From NCBI GenBank assembly GCA_017405375.1, contig JAFRAO010000025.1, forward strand, positions 1-57,103: a stretch of 57,103 bases of DNA, written 5' to 3'. Numbering within the stretch: the first letter of the stretch is position 1; every line of letters starts with the position of its first letter. The position numbers were made by a program, and so were the translations under genes. Source of the stretch: a bacterium. GTDB lineage: Bacteria > Cyanobacteriota > Vampirovibrionia > Gastranaerophilales > Gastranaerophilaceae. Under the pieces are notes generated by a model. It had not been told where the DNA came from. It made no database searches and was given only the letters and a program-made list of their open reading frames with translations. This document shows, in pieces, positions 17,730-25,721 of the stretch.

Positions 17730-19090
17730 ACTGTGCCATCCTTAGAATCTTTTACCACAATTCCGACTTTATCTAATGAAATACGTATTTTATCAGCTAA
17801 TTCCCAATTTTTTTCTTCTCTGGCTTTTTTTCTTATTTCTAATAATTCATCCATCGAATTAATTTGTAAATCTAAATCAGAATTTAATATATCAATTTTT
17901 TCTTTTAATTCTTCTTCTGTCAATTCTGTTTTTGTAAAGTTAAAACCAAGTACAGAACCTAATTTTACAAGAAGGGTATAAGCATTTTTTTCATCTTTAT
18001 TTGCTTTATTAACCAAGTCAAATAAAACAGCCAAAGCCTTAGATGTATTTAAATCATCATCCATTGCATCCGTAAATTGTTTATATTCTTCTGTTTGAGT
18101 TATATCCAATGTTTCGTCAATTGGTGTTGCTTTTGCATTTAATAAACGTTTTGCACCTGCTTGCGCCGATTGTAAAACTTCATCGGAAAATTCAACAGGC
18201 ATTCTGTAGTGATTTGTTAAAATAAATAATCTTATTGTATTTGCATCATAATTTTGTAAAACTTTGTCTATAGTTAAAAAATTACCCAAAGATTTTGACA
18301 TTTTTTCTTTGTTAATAGTTACAAAACCGTTATGCAGCCAGTAATTTACAAACTTGCAACCGTTTGCACACTCAGATTGTGCAATTTCATTTTCATGGTG
18401 AGGGAAAATCAAATCAGCTCCGCCAGCATGAATATCAATTGTTTTACCTAAATATTTTCTGCTCATTGCTGAACATTCAATATGCCAACCCGGACGACCT
18501 ACACCCCAAGGTGAATTATATCCGAATTTTTCATCTTTCTTCCACAATGCAAAATCCAAAGGATCTTCTTTTATATCACCAACTTCAACCCTTGCTCCGC
18601 TTTCTAACTGGTCTATCGGTTGTTTCGAAAGCATGCCATAGTTTTTAAATTTCTTTACCCTAAAATATACATCACCATTTGATTCGTATGCATATCCGTT
18701 TTTAATTAAATCTTTTACGATTGAAATCATTTCGCCGATTGTTTTTGTCGCAAATGGTTCTATATCGGGTTTTAAATTATTTAAACCTTCCATGCTTTTT
18801 GTAAAAGATTTATACCAGTATGTTGAAACTTCTTCAGGTGTTTTTCCCTCTGCTTCTGATTTCTTCAAAATTTTATCGTCAACATCAGTTACATTTCTGC
18901 AATATGTAACATCATATCCTTTGAATTTTAAATATCTGTACAAAACATCCCAAGTTATATAACATCTGGCATGTCCTAAGTGTGCATAGTCATAAACTGT
19001 CGGACCGCACACGTACATTTTTACTTTGTTACCTTCTATTGGTTTAAATTCTTCTGTCTTGTTTGTATATGTATTATGTAATTTCATCAT
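17711..19090 (-). CDS. cysS: Cysteinyl-tRNA synthetase
   Basis: Class I synthetase charging tRNA-Cys. The 459 residues are near the family's usual length. MYVCGPTVYDYAHLGHAR carries the first zinc Cys and the HIGH-type motif (HLGH); GWHIECSAMS and HHENEIAQSE carry the remaining zinc ligands; KMSKSLGN is the KMSKS loop. The C-terminal part is the helical DALR anticodon domain. It begins the wall gene cluster through an overlap with the SpoIID-like gene. Confidence 0.96.
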   Translation of the reverse strand: MMKLHNTYTNKTEEFKPIEGNKVKMYVCGPTVYDYAHLGHARCYITWDVLYRYLKFKGYDVTYCRNVTDVDDKILKKSEAEGKTPEEVSTYWYKSFTKSMEGLNNLKPDIEPFATKTIGEMISIVKDLIKNGYAYESNGDVYFRVKKFKNYGMLSKQPIDQLESGARVEVGDIKEDPLDFALWKKDEKFGYNSPWGVGRPGWHIECSAMSRKYLGKTIDIHAGGADLIFPHHENEIAQSECANGCKFVNYWLHNGFVTINKEKMSKSLGNFLTIDKVLQNYDANTIRLFILTNHYRMPVEFSDEVLQSAQAGAKRLLNAKATPIDETLDITQTEEYKQFTDAMDDDLNTSKALAVLFDLVNKANKDEKNAYTLLVKLGSVLGFNFTKTELTEEELKEKIDILNSDLDLQINSMDELLEIRKKAREEKNWELADKIRISLDKVGIVVKDSKDGTVWELKK

Positions 19091-19138
19091 ATACGTATTT
19101 TAGAACAAAATATTTGTTATATCAATCATTATTATTTT

Positions 19139-20746
19139 TTATGAAATCTTTTTTAAACTATCCAAGTCTTCTTTAGGTGTTGTAATCATTTTTATTTCGA
19201 AAATATCCCTAAAAGCATCAGTTATTCTCGGATTAATTAACATCGGAGAACAATGCCCCAAAAAGATATTATCAACATTTAGTAGTTTTAAATTTAGTAA
19301 ATTTGCAATCGCAAATTTATCGCATTTTGTTAAAAATACTGATATATCAAATGTTTTTTCTTCTGTTTTCCTGTTCAAATCTTCTAAAATTTCATACATT
19401 AGCATAAAATCGTAGGAAGAATTTATTTGAAAAGTATTTGACGTTGGAATATACGTGGATAAAGTTATTGCATACGTCGTTTTTGGTATAGATTTCAAAA
19501 GTCTTGAAAAATAATTTTTTTGTAAAGAAGTATGATTTAGAATTCCGATTATAAACAAATGCTTTATGTTTTTTGCTTTTATTTTTTTTATAACTTCATT
19601 TACTTTTTCTTTAATCACATTTTCTTGATAACCGATTTTTAAAGGTTCTCTGATTTGACCTTTTGCAAAACCTTTTGCTTTTTGTGCAGATTCTATAAGC
19701 GGTCTGTAATCATTATTAAAGATTTGCGTTATTCCTTTCGGAACATTTATATCTGTTGTAAACAATCTTCCTCTATATAAATATTCAACATTTTGTAATG
19801 AATTTTTAGTCATCAAAATAGAACCCGGAAAAGTTGCAAAATCCAATAAACAATTTTCCACACCAAGCCCGTATTGACCAATTAAATGTTTATATTCTTT
19901 TATTTTTGGATATGTATGACCTAAAATCATTGAGCCATGAGTATAAACATCAATATTTTGACCCTTTGTTGCATTTAGTACTTCCTCCAGTTCTTTCAAA
20001 TTTGAACCGGAAACAAGTATAGCCTTATTTGGTCTTGTTGAAAATGAAACTTCTATTGGTTCTTGCTTGCCGTATCTTTCTTTTTCCGCATCATGAAGTA
20101 TTTTTTGTAAACTATAATTGGTTTTTACCAGCGTATTTACAAATTTTTTCAATTTTTCAGCAGGAAATTTTTTGTAATCAATAACATTTAAAACGTGCAA
20201 CATTGTATAGTATGAATTATCACATTCTTTGTTATAGCTTTTTAATTGTATTAAGTTCATACAAACATTTTTTATTAGAATTAAAAGAATGTCATAAATT
20301 TGTCTTTGTGTTTTTGATAATAATTTATTTTTTCTTATAAATTCTTTTTCTCCCTGTTTAATGGCTTCATTAAAATTAAAATTTTTATTTAAATCCAGCT
20401 TTTTTTCGATATTTTTAGAATTTTCATTATTACCTTTGCAAAGTCTTTCGTATAAAATTTTTGATTGTCTGATATTCTCATACAAATTCATAACAATTTT
20501 TTCAAATTGTTCATGAGAATAATCTGTATTTGAAGAAAGTCCTGAAATAGTGTTTATTATATTATCTCGTATAATTTTGTTAGTAACACCTTTCTTTTTT
20601 AGTCTTAATGTATAAAAAGCTAATTCTTTCAAATACATAGTAATAACTTCCTGCAAAGCAGTTATTGTAGGGTCAACGGAACAAATACCTTTTCCCATGC
20701 AATCATCAAAATTATAATCATCAAATTGAAAATATTTATAAAACAT
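19139..20746 (-). CDS. Hybrid-cluster-protein (Hcp) homologue without hybrid-cluster ligands
   Basis: The 535 residues align end to end with Hcp/hydroxylamine reductase: ILVSGSNLKELEEVL, VYTHGSMILGHTYP, FATFPGSILMTKNS and the C-terminal IFLGHCSPMLINP. But the residues that hold the Fe-S-O hybrid cluster are replaced. Against E. coli Hcp by eye: His to Ser248, Glu (THGEM) to Ser272, Cys to Ser316, Cys (GGCDGA) to Leu403, Cys (LACGK) to Thr431, Cys (GQCND) to Ile441, Glu to Asp476 and Lys to Phe478. Of the N-terminal cubane cysteines only Cys16 and Cys22 (C-X5-C) remain; the first two are Tyr3 and Phe6. RBS AAAGGTG is good. It is probably not an NO or hydroxylamine reductase. It is divergent from the flagellins. 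Confidence 0.8.
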   Translation of the reverse strand: MFYKYFQFDDYNFDDCMGKGICSVDPTITALQEVITMYLKELAFYTLRLKKKGVTNKIIRDNIINTISGLSSNTDYSHEQFEKIVMNLYENIRQSKILYERLCKGNNENSKNIEKKLDLNKNFNFNEAIKQGEKEFIRKNKLLSKTQRQIYDILLILIKNVCMNLIQLKSYNKECDNSYYTMLHVLNVIDYKKFPAEKLKKFVNTLVKTNYSLQKILHDAEKERYGKQEPIEVSFSTRPNKAILVSGSNLKELEEVLNATKGQNIDVYTHGSMILGHTYPKIKEYKHLIGQYGLGVENCLLDFATFPGSILMTKNSLQNVEYLYRGRLFTTDINVPKGITQIFNNDYRPLIESAQKAKGFAKGQIREPLKIGYQENVIKEKVNEVIKKIKAKNIKHLFIIGILNHTSLQKNYFSRLLKSIPKTTYAITLSTYIPTSNTFQINSSYDFMLMYEILEDLNRKTEEKTFDISVFLTKCDKFAIANLLNLKLLNVDNIFLGHCSPMLINPRITDAFRDIFEIKMITTPKEDLDSLKKIS

Positions 20747-20931
20747 ATCTATACACCTTTTTTATGTATATTAATATATTTTGTTAATATTTTTATTCGA
20801 CTTTTTGGCTATATTCACTCCCCAAAAATACTAAAATAATTATTTTAAAACTACTTCAAGTTATAAAAACAAATATTAAAAAGTCATGATTTTTCAAACT
20901 AAAGTATGATAAATTTCTATCTAAAGAAATA

Positions 20932-20959
20932 TAAAGATGGTTTTGGTTAATCCCGATAT
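20932..20959 (+). promoter_or_regulatory. Sigma-28 (FliA)-like promoter of flagellin 1
   Basis: TAAA (20932-20935), 16 nt, then CCCGATAT (20952-20959), close to the flagellar consensus TAAA-N15-GCCGATAA. It lies 67 nt before the flagellin ATG. The spacing is one base long and the last two bases differ. Confidence 0.6.
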
Positions 20960-21026
20960 TGGGTATGTAAGGAAACACATAGTATGTTAAACAAGCATAG
21001 GTACTAATTGAAAGGAGATCAAAACT

Positions 21027-21896
21027 ATGGGAATTACAGTAAACACAAATATTTCATCACTAATTGCACAAAAATCATTGAATTCAGCTACTACCACGAT
21101 GAACAATGCAATGCAACGTATGTCAACAGGTTATAAAATTAATTCATCAAAAGATGATGCAGCAGGAATGGCAGTAGTTACAAAATTAAATTATAAAGTA
21201 AGTTCATTGGGTGTTGCCCAAGACAACGGTCAAATGGGTACATCAATGTTAGATACACTAGAAGGTGTTTTAGGGGTATATCAATCAAACTTACAACGTA
21301 TAAGAGATTTAACCGAACAAGCAGCCAATGGTACTTATGGTTCAGATGCTCTAAATGCAATCAAATCAGAAGTTGAAGCTCGTTTTAACGAAATTACAAG
21401 ACTTTCAGAATCATCAGAATTTAACGGAAGACACTTATTAAACGGAGAAATTACAGAGGATATAAAACTTCAAGTTGGTATTACAAGCGATTCTGATGTA
21501 AGTACAATCTCTTTAAATAACAGTTTATTCGAAAAAGCAGATGCTTCAACATTGATTGGAACATTTGAAGGTAAATCAGATATTGCAGGTATTTGTCAAG
21601 AAGCATATTCAAATGATACAAAAGCAAGAGCATTCTTAGAAAAAATTGATGCTGCTTTATCAAATATAACAGATAGAACAACAAAAATTGGTGGTTTCCA
21701 GCAAAGAATTTTATCTGCAATAGATGCAGCAGGTGTAATGCAAACTAACTTGACATCAGCAGGTTCACTAATTCAAGATGCTGATATAGCTGAAGAATCT
21801 TCTAACTATATTAAAGAACAAATTCTACAACAAACATCAGCTTCGCTATTAGCAACAGCTAACCAAACTCCTGCAATCGCTACTCAATTAGTTTAG
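21027..21896 (+). CDS. fliC: Flagellin 1 (short, D0/D1 only)
   Basis: Structural subunit of the flagellar filament. N-terminal D0/D1 helices (ITVNTNISSLIAQKSLN...MQRMSTGYKINSSKDDAAGMAV) and a C-terminal D0 helix (SSNYIKEQILQQTSASLLATANQ) join with only about 100 residues between. At 289 residues the variable D2/D3 domains are essentially absent. A strong RBS (AAAGGAGATC) precedes the ATG. It is preceded by a sigma-28-like promoter and followed by a second flagellin on the same strand. No secretion-system or hook genes are in the window. Confidence 0.95.
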   Translation: MGITVNTNISSLIAQKSLNSATTTMNNAMQRMSTGYKINSSKDDAAGMAVVTKLNYKVSSLGVAQDNGQMGTSMLDTLEGVLGVYQSNLQRIRDLTEQAANGTYGSDALNAIKSEVEARFNEITRLSESSEFNGRHLLNGEITEDIKLQVGITSDSDVSTISLNNSLFEKADASTLIGTFEGKSDIAGICQEAYSNDTKARAFLEKIDAALSNITDRTTKIGGFQQRILSAIDAAGVMQTNLTSAGSLIQDADIAEESSNYIKEQILQQTSASLLATANQTPAIATQLV

Positions 21897-21919
21897 GAAT
21901 TAGGGACTATTATATAAAA

Positions 21920-21947
21920 TGGGGTTCTGAGTAAAATCGGAGCTCCA
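21920..21947 (+). terminator. Hairpin after flagellin 1
   Basis: An 11-bp stem including three G-U pairs (21920-21930 and 21937-21947, loop GTAAAA), 23 nt after the flagellin 1 stop. It has no T-run, so it may instead stabilise or process the mRNA. Confidence 0.45.
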
Positions 21948-22150
21948 TGCCTAATAAAAAACTAAAAATTGCACATTGAATTAAAAAAATATTTAATAAT
22001 TTGATTGAATTTCATCCAAAAGTATTAGAAAGTTCTAACTTAGTTACAATACATTTGGAACTAAAAAAACGATACTATAAATGTGTGGAAAGGATATCCA
22101 CGTAAAATTTCTTACAGTATAGAAATTGCATTTTGAAAGGAGATCAAATT

Positions 22151-22987
22151 ATGGCAATTACAGTAAACACAAACATCGCATCACTTACAGCTCAAGGTTC
22201 ATTGAACAAAGCTACAACCAAAATGAACACAGCAATGGAACGTATGTCAACAGGCTTGAAAATCAACTCATCTAAAGACGATGCAGCAGGCTTAGCAGTG
22301 TCTAGAAAATTAGACTACAAAACAAGTTCATTAGGTGTAGCTCAAAGTAACGCTCAAATGGGTGCTTCATTGTTAGATACGATGGAAGGTGTAATGGGTG
22401 TTGTTAATGACAACTTGAATCGTATCAGAGACTTAACCGAACAAGCTGCCAACGGTACTTATGGTTCAGACGCAATGTCAGCAATGGCAACAGAAATTAA
22501 TGCAAGATTAACTGAAATTTCTCGTATTGCTGATTCAACTGAATTTAACGGTAAAAACTTAATTGACGGTTCAATTACAGATGGTATAACATTACAAGTT
22601 GGTATTACAGGTGGTACTGAATCACAAATTACACTTGATGCATCATTATTCCAAGACTGCCATGCTTCAGTTTTAGGTTGTGATGCAGTAAGTACAACTT
22701 GGTCAGATTCTGATGCAAGAACATTCTTATCAAGTGTAGATGGTGCAATTGCTAAAGTTACAGATGCTACAACTGCAATAGGTGGTAAGCAAGCTGCAAT
22801 TACATCAGCTATAAGTTCAGCTAGTGTAATGGAAACTAACTTAACCGCATCTAGTTCATTGATTAAAGATGCTGATATCGCTGCAGAATCTTCTAATTAT
22901 ATTAAACAACAAATTCTACAACAAACATCAGCAACATTGTTAGCAACAGCTAACCAATCACCATCAATCGCTTTGAACTTAGTATAA
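22151..22987 (+). CDS. fliC: Flagellin 2 (short, D0/D1 only)
   Basis: 278 residues starting MAITVNTNIASLTAQ. I take the ATG at 22151, six nt after AAAGGAGATC, rather than the upstream TTG. It has the same D0/D1 layout as flagellin 1 (ERMSTGLKINSSKDDAAGLAV at the N-terminus; SSNYIKQQILQQTSATLLATANQSP at the C-terminus). Flagellins 1 and 2 share the same RBS context (TTGAAAGGAGATCAAA). I cannot find a clear sigma-28 box upstream; TTGGAA-N15-TATAAA at about 22054-22080 is a weak alternative. Confidence 0.95.
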   Translation: MAITVNTNIASLTAQGSLNKATTKMNTAMERMSTGLKINSSKDDAAGLAVSRKLDYKTSSLGVAQSNAQMGASLLDTMEGVMGVVNDNLNRIRDLTEQAANGTYGSDAMSAMATEINARLTEISRIADSTEFNGKNLIDGSITDGITLQVGITGGTESQITLDASLFQDCHASVLGCDAVSTTWSDSDARTFLSSVDGAIAKVTDATTAIGGKQAAITSAISSASVMETNLTASSSLIKDADIAAESSNYIKQQILQQTSATLLATANQSPSIALNLV

Positions 22988-23011
22988 GTTTAAAACAATT
23001 CTAAAAGTTTT

Positions 23012-23035
23012 ATGGGCTATCTTTTGATAGCCCAT
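23012..23035. terminator. Hairpin after flagellin 2
   Basis: A perfect 10-bp stem ATGGGCTATC / GATAGCCCAT with loop TTTT, 24 nt after the flagellin 2 stop. It is followed by an A-rich rather than T-rich tract, so it is perhaps an mRNA-stabilising 3' hairpin. The stronger terminator lies at 23144. Confidence 0.5.
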
Positions 23036-23143
23036 GAAACAAAAAATTAAATAATAAAATGAAATAAATAATATTTATATTACAAAGTTTTGTAATGAAA
23101 TATAAAAAAGTCTTTTCAATTAGTACATACTATGACATTATTA

Positions 23144-23168
23144 CCGGCTTACAGCCGGCTTTTTTTTT
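23144..23168 (+). terminator. Intrinsic terminator, plus strand
   Basis: CCGGCT-TAC-AGCCGG stem followed by CT and a run of eight T (23160-23168 region). It ends the flagellin 2 transcript about 155 nt after its stop. Confidence 0.85.
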
Positions 23169-23177
23169 ATTTTTAGT

Positions 23178-23199
23178 AAAAAAAAGCCCATAAATGGGC
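23178..23199 (-). terminator. Intrinsic terminator, minus strand, for flagellin 3
   Basis: On the minus strand a GCCCAT / ATGGGC stem with a 2-nt loop is followed by eight T. It begins about 45 nt after the flagellin 3 stop at 23244 and faces the plus-strand terminator. Confidence 0.75.
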
Positions 23200-23243
23200 A
23201 GAATCTAATTCTAAGGGGAATATAATATAAGATTTTATTTTTA

Positions 23244-24116
23244 TTATCCGAGCAAACTAAGTGCAATTGCAGGAGATTGATTTGCCGTAGATAACATTGA
23301 TGTTGAAATTTGTTGTAATATCTGTTGTTTGATATAATTTGATGATTCAACCGCAATATCAGCATCTTGAATTGTTGAATTTGCAGAAGTCATGTTATTA
23401 GACATTACTACCGTTGCATCAATAGCAGATAAAATTCTTTGTTGAATACCTCCGATTTGAGTGATTCTATTTGTAATATTACTTATTGAACTATCTAATG
23501 TTGACAGGAATGTTCTTGCTGCACTATCATCTTGGTATGCAGTATCACATATTTGATCTATTGTTTGACCTGAGTATATACCTGTTGCAATAAGTGCTGT
23601 TGTTGTGCAACTTTCAAAAAGGCTTGAATTTAATTCTATAATACTGTTGCCGTTAGATTCTATGCCAACTTGCAAACAAATATTTTGTGTAATAGAACCA
23701 TCTAATAAATATTTTCCGTTGAACTCGGTTGACAAAGCTATTCTCGATACTTCTTCCAATCTTGCTTTAACTTCAAGTTGAATAGCTCTCATTGAATCAG
23801 AACCATACGCTCCATTGGCTGCTTGTTCGGTTAATTCTCTTATTCTTGTAATGTTACTTGAAATAACAGATAAAACCCCTTCTTGTGTATCTAATAATGA
23901 GCCACCCATTTGTCCGTTATTTTGTGCAACTTTTAACGATGATATTTTAAAATTTAATTTTGAAGATACAGCCATACCTGCTGCATCATCTTTTGAATTG
24001 TTAATTCTGTAACCTGTTGTTAATCTTTCCATCGCAGTATTCATTCTTTCTGTCGATGTGTTTAATGATTTTTGCGCGGTTAATACTGATAAATTCGTGT
24101 TTACACTAATAGGCAT
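23244..24116 (-). CDS. fliC: Flagellin 3 (short, convergent copy)
   Basis: 290 residues: MPISVNTNLSVLTAQKSLN...MERLTTGYRINNSKDDAAGMAV at the N-terminus and SSNYIKQQILQQISTSMLSTANQSPA at the C-terminus. It is closer in its middle to flagellin 1 (TTALIATG...GQTIDQICDTAYQDDSAARTFL) than to flagellin 2. The RBS is AGAAGGAAAT. It has its own sigma-28-like promoter and terminator, so it is an independent unit rather than part of the 1-2 pair. It could be a minor filament or phase-specific flagellin. Confidence 0.95.
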   Translation of the reverse strand: MPISVNTNLSVLTAQKSLNTSTERMNTAMERLTTGYRINNSKDDAAGMAVSSKLNFKISSLKVAQNNGQMGGSLLDTQEGVLSVISSNITRIRELTEQAANGAYGSDSMRAIQLEVKARLEEVSRIALSTEFNGKYLLDGSITQNICLQVGIESNGNSIIELNSSLFESCTTTALIATGIYSGQTIDQICDTAYQDDSAARTFLSTLDSSISNITNRITQIGGIQQRILSAIDATVVMSNNMTSANSTIQDADIAVESSNYIKQQILQQISTSMLSTANQSPAIALSLLG

Positions 24117-24155
24117 TTCTATTTCCTTCTTATATTTTATTCCCTTATGTTTTTT

Positions 24156-24182
24156 ATATCGGTTATATTTTTTTGAAGTTTA
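24156..24182 (-). promoter_or_regulatory. Sigma-28 (FliA)-like promoter of flagellin 3
   Basis: On the minus strand TAAA (24182-24179), exactly 15 nt, then ACCGATAT (24163-24156). This fits TAAA-N15-GCCGATAA at 9 of 12 positions (4/4 and 5/8) and at the exact spacing, 40 nt before the ATG. Confidence 0.7.
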
Positions 24183-24183
24183 T

Positions 24184-24330
24184 ACTTTAGTTGTAGATTT
24201 CATATATATAGTGTAGCCAATATGGAAAATCATTATATAATAAGGCTTTCGGAAACATAAAATAATTCTTATTCGATTTGAAAAAACTCATTTTTTATAA
24301 AACATCAAACTTTAGTTGTAGATTTTATAT
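24184..24330. repeat. Direct repeat ACTTTAGTTGTAGATTT, two copies
   Basis: ACTTTAGTTGTAGATTT occurs at 24184-24200 and at 24309-24325, each followed by a YATATA-like run. On the minus strand it reads CTACAACTAAAGT and lies directly upstream of the flagellin 3 promoter. Flagellin 1 carries a related CAAACTAAAGTATGAT at about 20896-20911. It is possibly a shared activator or operator site; otherwise this 390-nt intergenic region holds only A/T-rich sequence. Confidence 0.45.
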
Positions 24331-24503
24331 AAAATATGTACACACATTGAACAGAATTATGATAATAATATTTCCTGATTTTTCAATAAAGCCTAACTTT
24401 TAAAAAAACAATAAATAATACTAAAGATGTAAAAAGATACAAACACCGTATAATTATAAAAATGTATAAATTTGTTAGTATTATAGTGTATGAGAGGTGT
24501 TTT

Positions 24504-24848
24504 ATGGATACTTTTTCTGATAATAAATACGTTATAGGTATAAAGACTAAAGATTTGAATTTTAAATCTTTAGCTAATTTGGCAATTTTATTAAACAAAA
24601 TGAACTTTAAGGATAATTCTATTGCTTTGGATTTAAAAGAAGTTGAAAGTGTTTCCGAAGATTTTTTCACTTTCATTAGGAATTTTTCAGAAACATCAAA
24701 ATTAACTTTGCTGAATATACCGGCAGAATTATTTGCTATATTAAATTTGCGCCGATATGATAAAAATGTTAAAATGTTTAATAACAACTTAGATTTTTTT
24801 CAAGACAAAAATGAATTGATAAATCGAACATTCCGTTTAGTTAAGTGA
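24504..24848 (+). CDS. STAS-like domain protein
   Basis: 114 residues from the ATG at 24504, chosen because GAGAGGTG lies just upstream. The pattern fits an anti-sigma-factor-antagonist or STAS fold: a strand VIGIKT, a helix FKSLANLAILL, a strand IALDLKEVESVSEDFFTFIRNF, then LTLLNIPAELFAILNLRRYDKNVKMF. The usual phosphorylatable Ser/Thr would fall in SVSEDF (about residues 55-60). It could be a partner of RsbU-type phosphatases such as the one at 51051. The call is by pattern and moderate. Confidence 0.55.
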   Translation: MDTFSDNKYVIGIKTKDLNFKSLANLAILLNKMNFKDNSIALDLKEVESVSEDFFTFIRNFSETSKLTLLNIPAELFAILNLRRYDKNVKMFNNNLDFFQDKNELINRTFRLVK

Positions 24849-24857
24849 ATATACATT

Positions 24858-25541
24858 ATGAGTGAAATTTTAAAAAATTTTATATACTTTTTTATACTTT
24901 GGCAAGAAAAGCTAAAAATAAAAAAATACAACAATGTATCAACAGTATCAGACAATAAATCTTCCAAAACAATACTGACGGAAAGTTATTCACTAAATTT
25001 TAATGCTGAAGTTTCAAAAAATAAAGATATACTTGAAAACGAAATCATAAATATTCTAAAAAGTTTAAACAATGACATAAAAAACTTATTATCTTTTATA
25101 AACGAAAACAAAACTCCGGTAATAAGGCGAAAAAATGCAAAAAAAATTCTTGATATAGTTAGAGAAAATCAAGGATATTTGTACGAATTATCAGGAATAA
25201 AAGCATTTTTCTTAAATTTATTTCTATTCAAGAAAATCAGTTTCAGGACAAATGAAATGTTTTTGTTGGATAGTTCGGAAGAAGATGAATTTTTGATATT
25301 ATATCAATTTTATAGGTGGTATGCTTTTAAAAAAAACATGCCCGGATATAATGTTGAAGCTCAAGAGAATTTAAAGAAATATACAGACGAAAGGCCATAC
25401 CTAAATATTAACGCTTTAGATGTTGATGAGATTTTGAATTTGAAATCTGCAGTAGCAAGAGATGTTGAAGCAATCGATTTTGTTGAAAAATTTATAACAC
25501 AAATAAATAAAAAATTGACAGATGGAGAAGCATCTATATAA
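24858..25541 (+). CDS. Uncharacterised protein following the STAS-like gene
   Basis: 227 residues, starting 9 nt after the STAS-like gene, so almost certainly cotranscribed. I recognise no family. The N-terminus (FIYFFILWQEKLKI) is hydrophobic but short; the remainder is helical and Lys/Glu/Asn-rich, with a Phe-rich stretch IKAFFLNLFLFKKISF (about 114-129). It may be a peripheral membrane partner of the STAS protein. Confidence 0.5.
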   Translation: MSEILKNFIYFFILWQEKLKIKKYNNVSTVSDNKSSKTILTESYSLNFNAEVSKNKDILENEIINILKSLNNDIKNLLSFINENKTPVIRRKNAKKILDIVRENQGYLYELSGIKAFFLNLFLFKKISFRTNEMFLLDSSEEDEFLILYQFYRWYAFKKNMPGYNVEAQENLKKYTDERPYLNINALDVDEILNLKSAVARDVEAIDFVEKFITQINKKLTDGEASI

Positions 25542-25564
25542 TATGAATTACATTTAACTTCTTG

Positions 25565-25703
25565 CAAAAATTGAGCGAATTGTGTATTATAAAGTGGTTA
25601 GTAATTAATTAAAGGAGTTTAGCATAAAAAATAGCATTGGTGCAAACCGGCTCCCAGACAGCGTTTCCAGTAGGGTGGGGGGGGGGACAAAGCTAGACGT
25701 AGC
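25565..25703 (+). repeat. Repeated pilin leader, copy A (with ten-G tract)
   Basis: Aligns over about 130 nt with 56702-56832. Shared blocks are CAAAAATTG, TATAAAGTGGTTA, AAAGGAGTTTAG, GCAAAC(C/T)GGCTCCCAGACAGC, a G-tract, and CAAAGCTAGA. In this copy the ATG after the RBS is ATA, so the short leader ORF seen in copy B has lost its start, but the frame (QTGSQTAFPVGW..GQS, stop) is kept. The G-tract is 10 G here against 6 in copy B. Confidence 0.75.
25677..25686 (+). promoter_or_regulatory. Poly-G tract (10 G), candidate slippage site
   Basis: Ten consecutive G, following GGGT, in an otherwise AT-rich genome. It lies 36 nt before the first codon of the pilin-like frame. The upstream QTGSQTA frame differs from the pilin frame by one; 9 or 12 G would join them without a stop. 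Homopolymer G tracts at such positions are classic contingency loci in other bacteria; here the role is inferred. Confidence 0.5.
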
Positions 25704-25721
25704 AAGGCTTTCGACCTACTT

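Noticed and set aside
19139..20746. Functional hydroxylamine reductase
   Set aside because: The fold matches, but the hybrid-cluster ligands are substituted, so the enzymatic name should not be transferred.
23141..23365. Minus-strand ORF of 74 codons after flagellin 3
   Set aside because: It overlaps the flagellin 3 coding end in another frame and runs through both terminators.
24383..24787. Minus-strand ORF of 134 codons opposite the STAS-like gene
   Set aside because: Shadow of the STAS-like gene, which has an RBS, a fold pattern and a cotranscribed neighbour.
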